From positions 2,542,001-2,606,000 of the forward strand of contig NC_070558.1 of the NCBI RefSeq assembly GCF_026914185.1: a stretch of 64,000 nt of DNA. Reading direction: 5' to 3'. This DNA comes from Puccinia triticina (Eukaryota; Basidiomycota; Pucciniomycetes; Pucciniales; Pucciniaceae). The notes below the pieces were generated by a model that was not told the origin of the DNA, did not search any database, and saw nothing but the letters and a program-made list of their open reading frames with translations. A program made the translations under genes and the position numbers. Positions 10,555-18,633 of the stretch are shown here, piece by piece (the first letter of the stretch is position 1; each line of letters starts with the position of its first letter).

Positions 10555-11181
10555 CTATTTCGGGGGAGAGTGGGTGGGAGAATGTTCTTGTCTGGGTCTG
10601 CGTCTGTGGTGTTTAGAGAGCCTTCGGCGGGCCTTCCAAGCGCGATACTCGTCCTTATTGAACACGATGAAGCCGACGACGAGGGCGAGGGTGAGGACGG
10701 CTGAGAAGAACTGGATGACGGACTTGTTGTGGTTGACGGGCGGTTTGCTAGCCTGATGGTCTGAGGAGTGGGTGCTGGGCGGGGTGCGGGCAGGGAAGAG
10801 GAACGAGGTGTCGAGGAGGGCGAGGGTGCCGAGGCCGATGATCAGGATGACGACGGGCAGGATGGAACGCTGTTCGTCTGGTGATGATGCTTGCTCGTGG
10901 GGGCCCGGATGGATGTCAGCCGTGTCCGGGTTCCGAGGCGAGAAGCGGGTGGAGAGCTTGTGCCAGAGGTGCGTCTTGCTGAGCACTTGCTCCCACAGGA
11001 CGATGGCGAGGCCGAGAGTGATGACGGCGAGCAAGGCGATGCCGAAGATCTTGAGGATGGAGAGCAGTTCGAGGAAGGTGGCGAGGATGGAGCTGAGGAA
11101 GATCGAGTGGCTGGTCCATCCGACCACGGCGAGCGACGCAAGCGAGCACCAGAAGAAGCCCTGGACGATCTGTTCGGCCAT
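10555..11181 (-). CDS. Multi-pass membrane protein, 208 aa, unknown family
   Basis: A single-exon frame of 208 residues. Hydrophobic segments lie at about residues 7-22, 27-45, 45-63, 106-128 and 155-172, so four or five membrane spans are likely. The C-terminal 30 residues are strongly basic (KARRRLSKHHRRRPR), suggesting a cytosolic tail. No signature motif of a transporter family was recognised. The gene is transcribed away from MCM3 and formerly shared a short divergent intergenic region with it. Now the 3' LTR of a Copia element, in the same orientation, ends 155 bp upstream of the start codon. Confidence 0.7.
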   Translation of the reverse strand: MAEQIVQGFFWCSLASLAVVGWTSHSIFLSSILATFLELLSILKIFGIALLAVITLGLAIVLWEQVLSKTHLWHKLSTRFSPRNPDTADIHPGPHEQASSPDEQRSILPVVILIIGLGTLALLDTSFLFPARTPPSTHSSDHQASKPPVNHNKSVIQFFSAVLTLALVVGFIVFNKDEYRAWKARRRLSKHHRRRPRQEHSPTHSPPK

Positions 11182-11336
11182 GCTCTTACTTCTTGGACCG
11201 GAGGATGGTGGGCATGGGGGCCGGTTGGGCTGGGGTCCTGCAGAGGGTTTTATGGGGCGATCGCTTCCAGCTGTCGGCCGTCGAGAAGGGTGTCAGGGAT
11301 GCTGCTAAATATGTACAATGTGTCGCTGTTGTACAC

Positions 11337-11731
11337 TATAAGACACCCGCACGGGTGAATGCAAATCTGACGATAAGAAATGCGTCGCTGATCAGCTCAG
11401 GCACGCTCGGTATCGGGTCCACTCTCGGTGATTGATTACACACCTGACGATAAGAAATGCGTCGCTGATCAGCTCAGGCACGCTCGGTATCGGGTCCACT
11501 CTCGGTGATTGATTACACACCTGACGATAAGAAATGCGTCGCTGATCAGCGCAGGCACGCTCGGTATCGGGTCCACTCTCGGTGAGGAAAGAGAGTGGCC
11601 GGTACCGGGCGCGCTGAGTTAGACTAGGTACAAGTGGCGTATGCATGTATCTACAGGATTGTCTACATGCATACACATGACTAAACTATGATTAGTTAAG
11701 TTTGTCACCTTGGCACCCCCGGTCTCCAACA
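11337..11731 (-). repeat. Copia 3' LTR, 395 bp, with 77-bp tandem units
   Basis: Contains 77-bp units starting at 11367, 11444 and 11521 (the last truncated at about 11585), each beginning CTGACGATAAGAAATGCGTC. The other LTR has one unit fewer, which accounts exactly for the 77-bp length difference. The third unit here has one private substitution (CAGCGCAGG for CAGCTCAGG). Confidence 0.92.
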
Positions 11732-11753
11732 TCCCCCCCCAAGATGTCAAACT

Positions 11754-14700
11754 TCACGCCTTCAGCCCTATCAGTGATCTTGCTGTCGCCATTTTGTTTG
11801 GTCCTAATTTCTTGGTGAATATGTCCGCTTGTTGGAGAAGGGTACTTGTCCACTTGATTTTGATTTTATTTTCCCGTATGAAGTCGTTGATGAAATAAAA
11901 TGCTCTGATTAAGTACTTAGTCTTCTTTTTTGACGCGTTATCGCCCGCAATGAGGATTGCGGCTTCATTATCGCAAAAGATGTTCATTTCGAGTTTATGA
12001 TTGATGTCTTCAAGTAAAATCAAGATCCCCGCTAGATGTTGTGCTCCATCCGAAAGTGCCACGTATTCCGCCGCGCACGTCGAAAGTGCTACCACCGTTT
12101 GTCTCTTCGCCCCCCATGCAATTGAGTCTCCCAAATGCTTGATGACAAAACCCGAAGTCGACCGTTCGTGCTCGCCTCCCCAGTTCGCGTCCAACCATAA
12201 ATCCAGAGAATCCCCGCCGCCTTTGATCATCAATTTCATCGAAGTCGATCCTTTCAAATATCCAATCAGAAAGTCCAATGCCTTCCAGTGTGCGTGTGAC
12301 GGGTTTTGAGTGTATCTCGCCAAAAGATTCACACCGTAGGATAGGTCTGGTTGCGTCCCGGCGGCCAAGTACATCAAAGATCCGATGATGGATCGGTATT
12401 CGGTCTGGTCGACCGGTTCCCCAGCGTGAATTTCTAGTGAGTTGTCAGGCAGCGTGCTCCTTTGATTAAACATTGGCCTTGCATAGTCCGTAACAATTTG
12501 ATTTGCTAGTTTCTCCTGATCGAGCTCATATGCGTCTGCCGTCATCTTGATGTTTATGCCTACGAGCTTTGCTACCTTGTCAGACCACTTAATTTTCATG
12601 TCTTTCTCCATTGCCTTCCTCAATTCCGTCATCATACCCGAGTCGGAAGCCACCGCAAAGCCGTCATCTACGTGTAACCATATTATGATGAAATCCGCAC
12701 CGCGTCGGTAGATGTACAATGATTGCTCTAGTTCTGAAGCAATGAAACCAAGATTTTCCATTTTTGTCTTGAAGAATTTCCACCAACAGCGTGCCGCTTG
12801 CTTGGTGCCGTACATAGCCTTCTTGAGTTTCATTATCTTGCCTTTCAATTCGGGTCGGATTTCCACGGGCGGTTGAACGTATACTTCCTCCTCTATCGGA
12901 CTATAGAGGTAAGCCGAGCTTACGTCAAAAGTAGCTATAGGGTAATGATATTTCATGGCCAACAAAATGAGGAGGCGCAACGTTACTAGAGAAGCAGTCG
13001 GGGCATAGGTCTCATTGCAGTCCCTTCCCATGACCTGATTGAATCCTTTTGCAACGTACCGTGCTCTGAATATTTCCGGATCTCCTTCGTTCACGCCGTC
13101 CTTAATCGCGAACACCCACCGGCACCCTAGCGCTTTCACTCCCGCGAACGGCTCCATAGTTTCCCAGACGTCGAGCTCGAAGAATTTGTCAATCTCATAA
13201 TTTGCAGCATCGAACCATTCTTTTGAGTGTATAGTCTTCAATGCCGTTTTGATATTCAAGGGGATACGCCGGTCTTCTTGTACAGGTAGGTTCGCTACAG
13301 CCCTCTCCTCCTCTTTCGCGTTCTCCTTGGTAGCCTCTTCACCTAGCTTCAAGACGATTTGGTTGATTATGAAATCTAGGCTTCCTTTCTCCTTCTTCTT
13401 CACTGGGAGTGATTGGAATTCAGGAAAAATGACGGAGGTGGAGTGTAGAATCCGGCCATCGTATGACGAGTGTACTAGCCAACCTCCGCCGGTCGCAGGA
13501 TATCCTATCAGCTTGCCGACATGTGCCCGCTGCGATAGCTTGTCTTGCTTTTCTCTGGGGATGTGCACAATCGCCTCCGCGCCAAACGGGTATAGAGCAT
13601 TAGGGTCGATTTCTACTCTATATAGCGCAGTGAGAGGGCATGAGTTGCTTTTTTTGTTGGGTATGCGATTATGAATATGTGCGGCCATTCTATAAGCATA
13701 ACTCCAGTAAGGCCGTGGCATTTTTGATTCATGGAGCATTGTTTGAGCCATGTCTCCAAGTGTTCGGTTTACGCGCTCAGCCTCGCCATTCTGTTCGGGG
13801 CTGTATGGGGGTACTGGGGCTAGTCTGACACCAATCGGAATAAGCAATTTCTTCAAAGAAGCGGTGTATTCCGGGGCGTTGTCACATCGGATTGCTTTGG
13901 GGAATTTTCCGAAGGTGTTTTTCAAGTGCTGGAGCCAAGCCATGATCTTACTTGGCACCTCACTTCTTTCAGTCATCGCATCGCACCAGATGTAAGTCGA
14001 GGCATGGTCTCTTAGTGTCAATATGTAACGTCTTCCGGACATGTCGTGGCTAAACGGTCCGGCCACGTCCGATACCAGCAAGTCCAGAGGTTTGTCTCGT
14101 GGAATTAGAGAGTTGCTTCCAGGAGATTTACGGTCAATGCTTTTTGACGTCGCGCATTGTTGACAAAAAAATGATGCCCACGACTTTCCTTCAATTTCCT
14201 CAGGATAGTGTTGCTTAAGGTAATTTCGGACTACTTCCTCAGACACGTGACCAAGTCTTCGGTGCCAGAGGAAGGGATCAAACGACGGGCGCTGGGAAAC
14301 TTTATTCAGGTGTAAGGATTCATTTAGATTACTCAGGAACCAGCAGTAGTTTTTATACAATGTTCTGAAAACTATGTTATTTGGACTAGTAAGTGTCGCT
14401 TCTTGCCCATGAAAGTGTAGTTCCCACCCCGAGCTCGTCAGTCGACCGACCAATAGGATGATGCCATTGACACCCGGACAATAGTAGACGTCCTCAACTG
14501 TCACTGCACCCTGTTTCGTTGGGATTGATATCGTCCCCTTGATGCTGACATCAACAGAGCAGTCAGCCACCGCCAGTAAAATCTTTCTAGGCTTGCTGAG
14601 TGTTTCTCTTGATGTGTAGAGATCTAGAGAACCACTCACGTGGGTTGAGGCTCCAGAGTCTAACAGGATTTTTCCGTCGCTTACTTCAGGCACGTCTAGT

Positions 14701-16046
14701 TGTCTGAGGCGGTTATTCTGACCGAACGGTTGATCGGGTGGCATGTAGTTTGATTGAGGCGTTCCGTGGTCTTCGGGCGGTTGTCCGATAATTCCTGCCT
14801 TAACGTCTTCCCAGAACATTCGGCAATTGTTATACCAATGGCCCGATTGTTTGCAGTAATGGCATCGAGGGCCATGGATTTGGACTAGATGATCGCTGAG
14901 TGGATAACCTCGGTATGCTGCTGCCTTCTCGATCAAAAGTTGCTGTTTCTGGGTAGGCGGGTTTTTTACGGCCTGTCCTGACTGCTGAGGGTTCCGGCGG
15001 TGGGGTGGGGCGTATCTGTTAGGGTTCGCCCGTATGGCGTTGACGGCGTCTAGATCCATTGGCGCGTAGGAATCGTCCACAACCGTGCTTGCTTTGTGTT
15101 GGGACTTCCCAGTTGCTGCTTGTATCACAGTCATCACGTCGTTCAATTCAACGGCGGCCGCGGACTCCAATTTTTGGCTAACGACGAATTCGAAGGTTTT
15201 TGAGTCGATCCCAATTGGTGCCGCGAAACTGTTCTGAAGACACAATCCACCTAGCTCTTCAAACGTAATCTTCAGTTGCGACATCTCAGCCCATACCGTG
15301 CTCCATTTCGCTAGATCAGTGTCGGTACCAGGTTGGGATTGGTTCGCAATTAAATCAGCGAATTGGTTGACGAGGTCGAGTTTGTGTTGTCTGTCGGACC
15401 GATCGCATTGGCTCTTGAGGCTCTTGAAGATGACCCAAGGGTCGTCCGAGTTGTTTCCGTCAACTATGTCTAGGAGAGGGGTTTCAATCGTGGACCGGAG
15501 AAGGCAGGCAATAGCTGCTTGGTCCTTCGCCGAACGGGTCTTGAAATTCGTTTCTTGTGCCGTGAACACGTCGGCATTTTCGAAGACGTACTTAAGGGTA
15601 CGGTTGATCTCTCGATCCCAGATCTTAAAATTCGCTTTCCCTTTTGCTAGTCGTGTCTTCTTGGGATTATGCATATAGTGGAGGTCTAGCGGCTTCTTGT
15701 GGAAGCTTTGGGTCACGCTATTTGCTCCATCTATCGGGGCTTGTGGGTTTTGGCGGAGAATGTTGGCGTTGTTGAGTAGGCCTTCAAGTCGTTGTAGTTC
15801 TCCTTTGAGGTGGAAGTAGTCCTCAGCGGTTGGTGCCGCTGTCATTGTTGTTGAATTTGAAGTCGATGGAACTGGTTGTTCGTTTTCTTCGTAGTATCTT
15901 CTAGATTTTTCTTCGAATTCTCGGATTGTTTCAAGTCGCTCTTTTTCTTCGATTTCTCTTTCTTTTTTCTGTTTTTCTAGCGTTTCTTCGATTGCTTTCT
16001 TTTGGATTTCTTGTAGTTTCAATTTTCCTCCTCGACCGACCATCAA
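11754..16046 (-). CDS. Copia Gag-Pol polyprotein, 1430 aa, intact
   Basis: Domains in order: a Lys/Glu-rich N-terminal coiled coil (about 1-55); a Gag UBN2-like region; a CCHC zinc knuckle near residue 395 (C-x2-C-x4-H-x4-C, CHYCKQSGHWYNNC); an aspartic protease with LDSGASTHVSG; the GAG-pre-integrase HRRLGHV; an integrase core (SDVAGPF, CDNAPEY, NGEAERVN); a reverse transcriptase with FDVSSAYLYS and the catalytic WLHVDDG; and an RNase H with DANWGG and ALSTCAAEY near the C terminus. This is the domain order of Ty1/Copia, with integrase before RT. Length is normal for an element that encodes everything in one frame. No stop or frameshift is present, so the product could be functional. Confidence 0.97.
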   Translation of the reverse strand: MMVGRGGKLKLQEIQKKAIEETLEKQKKEREIEEKERLETIREFEEKSRRYYEENEQPVPSTSNSTTMTAAPTAEDYFHLKGELQRLEGLLNNANILRQNPQAPIDGANSVTQSFHKKPLDLHYMHNPKKTRLAKGKANFKIWDREINRTLKYVFENADVFTAQETNFKTRSAKDQAAIACLLRSTIETPLLDIVDGNNSDDPWVIFKSLKSQCDRSDRQHKLDLVNQFADLIANQSQPGTDTDLAKWSTVWAEMSQLKITFEELGGLCLQNSFAAPIGIDSKTFEFVVSQKLESAAAVELNDVMTVIQAATGKSQHKASTVVDDSYAPMDLDAVNAIRANPNRYAPPHRRNPQQSGQAVKNPPTQKQQLLIEKAAAYRGYPLSDHLVQIHGPRCHYCKQSGHWYNNCRMFWEDVKAGIIGQPPEDHGTPQSNYMPPDQPFGQNNRLRQLDVPEVSDGKILLDSGASTHVSGSLDLYTSRETLSKPRKILLAVADCSVDVSIKGTISIPTKQGAVTVEDVYYCPGVNGIILLVGRLTSSGWELHFHGQEATLTSPNNIVFRTLYKNYCWFLSNLNESLHLNKVSQRPSFDPFLWHRRLGHVSEEVVRNYLKQHYPEEIEGKSWASFFCQQCATSKSIDRKSPGSNSLIPRDKPLDLLVSDVAGPFSHDMSGRRYILTLRDHASTYIWCDAMTERSEVPSKIMAWLQHLKNTFGKFPKAIRCDNAPEYTASLKKLLIPIGVRLAPVPPYSPEQNGEAERVNRTLGDMAQTMLHESKMPRPYWSYAYRMAAHIHNRIPNKKSNSCPLTALYRVEIDPNALYPFGAEAIVHIPREKQDKLSQRAHVGKLIGYPATGGGWLVHSSYDGRILHSTSVIFPEFQSLPVKKKEKGSLDFIINQIVLKLGEEATKENAKEEERAVANLPVQEDRRIPLNIKTALKTIHSKEWFDAANYEIDKFFELDVWETMEPFAGVKALGCRWVFAIKDGVNEGDPEIFRARYVAKGFNQVMGRDCNETYAPTASLVTLRLLILLAMKYHYPIATFDVSSAYLYSPIEEEVYVQPPVEIRPELKGKIMKLKKAMYGTKQAARCWWKFFKTKMENLGFIASELEQSLYIYRRGADFIIIWLHVDDGFAVASDSGMMTELRKAMEKDMKIKWSDKVAKLVGINIKMTADAYELDQEKLANQIVTDYARPMFNQRSTLPDNSLEIHAGEPVDQTEYRSIIGSLMYLAAGTQPDLSYGVNLLARYTQNPSHAHWKALDFLIGYLKGSTSMKLMIKGGGDSLDLWLDANWGGEHERSTSGFVIKHLGDSIAWGAKRQTVVALSTCAAEYVALSDGAQHLAGILILLEDINHKLEMNIFCDNEAAILIAGDNASKKKTKYLIRAFYFINDFIRENKIKIKWTSTLLQQADIFTKKLGPNKMATARSLIGLKA

Positions 16047-16107
16047 TTTGACGATCTCCCGAAAAATGGATGCAATCCGGAGCGCTCTTCTGAGTCGGCT
16101 TTTAACC

Positions 16108-16425
16108 TATAAGACACCCGCACGGGTGAATGCAAATCTGACGATAAGAAATGCGTCGCTGATCAGCTCAGGCACGCTCGGTATCGGGTCCACTCTCGGT
16201 GATTGATTACACACCTGACGATAAGAAATGCGTCGCTGATCAGCTCAGGCACGCTCGGTATCGGGTCCACTCTCGGTGAGGAAAGAGAGTGGCCGGTACC
16301 GGGCGCGCTGAGTTAGACTAGGTACAAGTGGCGTATGCATGTATCTACAGGATTGTCTACATGCATACACATGACTAAACTATGATTAGTTAAGTTTGTC
16401 ACCTTGGCACCCCCGGTCTCCAACA
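16108..16425 (-). repeat. Copia 5' LTR, 318 bp
   Basis: Matches the 3' LTR except that it lacks one 77-bp tandem unit. On the minus strand it is followed by GGTTAAAAGCCGACTC, the expected position of a primer-binding site, although the matching tRNA was not identified. Confidence 0.9.
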
Positions 16426-16430
16426 TACAC

Positions 16431-16763
16431 TCTACCCCCGATCGTTCCGCTTCATACTGCGCATGTATGCCAGGCTGTATTTGAATGTCTGTGCACCCTG
16501 CACTCGCTGAGGAATCGGTGGAAGTGTCGGTCTCTGTAGAGGGTGGACTGCTAAGTTGTACTGTTGAAACTCCAAACCGAACTGCGAACTGCCAGGGGAG
16601 AGATGTTGCCTTGACCCGGAGAAATTCTTCGAACGCCGAGCGGGAATACCCTCCCCCGGGGATCCCCGCTCGGACACCCCGCCAGTCCCCCGCCGGGGTG
16701 CATGCAGACCCCACGGGGGCTGCAACATCCTCACAACACCACGCGTACGCGTTTGGGGCAAAG
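16431..16763 (+). promoter_or_regulatory. Stranded piece of the former MCM3 promoter with tandem MluI cell-cycle boxes
   Basis: This 333-bp segment lies between the two retrotransposons. It is part of what was the divergent intergenic region between the membrane-protein gene and MCM3. At 16741-16752 two ACGCGT hexamers stand back to back, 11 bp before the Gypsy insertion point. ACGCGT is the MluI cell-cycle box bound by MBF in ascomycete yeasts, where it drives G1/S genes. Its use in rust fungi is assumed. Without the Gypsy element the pair would lie about 90 bp upstream of the MCM3 start codon. Confidence 0.55.
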
Positions 16764-17173
16764 TGTAGCCGTGCTACAATTGGCTACGCGACAGGCGCCC
16801 ATACTAGGGGCGCGCTGTACGCGTGTTAGGTTTTTCCGGCTCCGCACGAGCCAGGAGTTAGAGGTGCCGAAGCCCCTGCGTACTGCACGCAAGGGGTTGT
16901 TGGTTTTGTTTCTTCTTTCTTTTCTCAGACAAGGCGTGACCTGTACACGCCCATATTGTCTGTACCGTTGAATTATCATTCATCGTTTTCTTCTTGTTGT
17001 TTGGTTCTCTTTTCCATTGTCGGCCCTTATAAAAGGGCCTCTCTTGTATGTCTGTTTCCCGCATCCATCCCCTGTCGTTGGAAATCCAGACACCTCTTCT
17101 TTGTCATTTAGCCGCGTGTAGCTTTGCTCCGCCGCAGGCCCATTTTCATAGCCTTGTAGCCTGCCCGACTACA
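16764..17173 (+). repeat. Gypsy 5' LTR
   Basis: A 410-bp LTR with a TATA box at 17028-17034 inside the palindrome GGCCCTTATAAAAGGGCC. It contains one ACGCGT hexamer at 16819-16824. Confidence 0.95.
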
Positions 17174-17497
17174 AGTGGTAGCGAGTTCCTTTTTACGTTC
17201 CGACGTTTTTCGACTCCACTTTCGGCACCGCTTTCCCTATAATACCAATCAAACAACCCTTTAAAATCGTAGTCTTTTTCTTCGCGCTTCGGCAAATAAA
17301 AAACGTAAGATTAGACATCTCTTTGGTTTGGTCTGGGTCACGGTTGCCTCAGTTGGAGTCCCCAGTCTCTTGTCGACTGGTCCTCTGGGGCAGGGTCCTG
17401 CTTGGCGTGCTGCGCGCGCATTTGTCTGGTGTTTTTTCTTCACAGTCACTGACGTGTCGAAATTATCCTTTTGTTTTTTGTTTCTGTCCGTGATTAG

Positions 17498-18628
17498 ATG
17501 CCCGTTGGTCATAGTCCCCCAAGTGGGAAGCAACCTCTTCCTACCGTTGGCGGCGAGGTTGTCCCTCAACCCCCGCAGGATGGCGTCCGATACTCGAAAC
17601 GCGAGGTCGAGGCGATGAACCCAGCCGAGCGTCTGTGGTACGATAACCACAGAGACCTCCCTCAATGCCAGGAGGATCTCATCGGATACGATAATGATGC
17701 TGTAAGTCACACTACGACGAATAGTAGTGACGTTGTTAAGATGTTGACCCATATTGTTGGGCAGATGAATCTCGACGGACCTGTGAAGAAGGAACCGACG
17801 GATTCCAATCGTTTTGGTCCAGCCCCGCCGGTCGACGCGGAGCCGTTGAAGACCGTGTACGAGGAGGACCCGTTGAAAGTCCTCAAGTACTGGCCCGAAG
17901 AGCACCCGAAGTTCAAGGGGCAACCGGGCGATGATGCCGTGACCTGGCTTAGCAGGTTGGCGGTACACCTCAACGATCGCAGCGCCCACCCCGCCATCTG
18001 GCACAAGGTCGGCGGCCTCCGTTTGGGCGGTAAGGCTTCAGATGATTACTGCGACGCCGCCCTCGCCGGAACTCGCCCCAAGAATTGGGACGAATTCAAG
18101 CACTGGTTGGTTCGTTTAAGCCCGCTAGGTACCAGTCCGGCGGCACTAGCTAGGGAGCTCGGCGCGTTGAAGCAGGGCCCCAACGAGACCCTCCAAGCGT
18201 TCTACGCTAGGTATCGTGCTTGGATGTCCCGCGCGAAATCGCACGGGTATCCTTTCGATGCGATCACTTCCTTCGTCAATTGTCTGACGAAGGGGCTCGC
18301 GAAACGGGTTTTCGAAGAGATCACCCGCTGCCAGGTCCAACGTACCCCGTTGGACTTGGATCAAGTTGTTGTTACGGCCATGGAGTACGATAGTGCGTAC
18401 CGTGGCGACGCCGCCTTAGCTTCGACTTCGACGGCAAGTTCTGGTTCCGGTTCCGGCAAGCGTCGAACCGAAGGTGGCGGCGACAAGGCTGGCAAGAAAA
18501 AGTTGTATTGCTACAACTGTCGGTCGAAGGATCACCTTCTTGCGGACTGCAAAGAGCCCAAGACGGAGCGCCAAGCGGCGTACGAGGCCGCCCACCCCCC
18601 TACTGACAAGGGGAAGAAAAAAGCTTAG
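17498..18628 (+). CDS. Gypsy Gag protein, 376 aa
   Basis: The frame runs from an ATG at 17498 to a TAG at 18626-18628. The central part is a retrotransposon Gag capsid domain (WPEEHPKFKG start, then YARYRAWMSRAKSHG and FVNCLTKGLAKRVFEE). A CCHC zinc knuckle lies near the C terminus (CYNCRSKDHLLADC, C-x2-C-x4-H-x4-C), followed by a basic tail. The last codons contain a run of six A before GCTTAG. A minus-one slip there would open directly into the pol frame. Confidence 0.93.
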   Translation: MPVGHSPPSGKQPLPTVGGEVVPQPPQDGVRYSKREVEAMNPAERLWYDNHRDLPQCQEDLIGYDNDAVSHTTTNSSDVVKMLTHIVGQMNLDGPVKKEPTDSNRFGPAPPVDAEPLKTVYEEDPLKVLKYWPEEHPKFKGQPGDDAVTWLSRLAVHLNDRSAHPAIWHKVGGLRLGGKASDDYCDAALAGTRPKNWDEFKHWLVRLSPLGTSPAALARELGALKQGPNETLQAFYARYRAWMSRAKSHGYPFDAITSFVNCLTKGLAKRVFEEITRCQVQRTPLDLDQVVVTAMEYDSAYRGDAALASTSTASSGSGSGKRRTEGGGDKAGKKKLYCYNCRSKDHLLADCKEPKTERQAAYEAAHPPTDKGKKKA

Positions 18629-18633
18629 TCGAC

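Larger units (their letters stand above)
11337..16425 (-). mobile_element. Full-length Ty1/Copia LTR retrotransposon
   Basis: The LTRs are 11337-11731 (3' LTR) and 16108-16425 (5' LTR) on the minus strand, and each reads TGTTGGAGACC to GTGTCTTATA. The 5-bp target duplication TACAC flanks the element at 11332-11336 and 16426-16430. A G-rich polypurine tract (TTGGGGGGGGA) at 11732-11742 directly precedes the 3' LTR. One uninterrupted gag-pol frame fills the interior. The LTR copies are near identical outside a tandem-repeat length difference, so the insertion is recent and may be active. Confidence 0.97.

Noticed and set aside
16313..16714. A minus-strand ORF of 133 codons over the Copia 5' LTR border
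   Set aside because: It runs across the LTR and target-duplication junction, so it cannot predate the insertion, and it has no recognisable domain.
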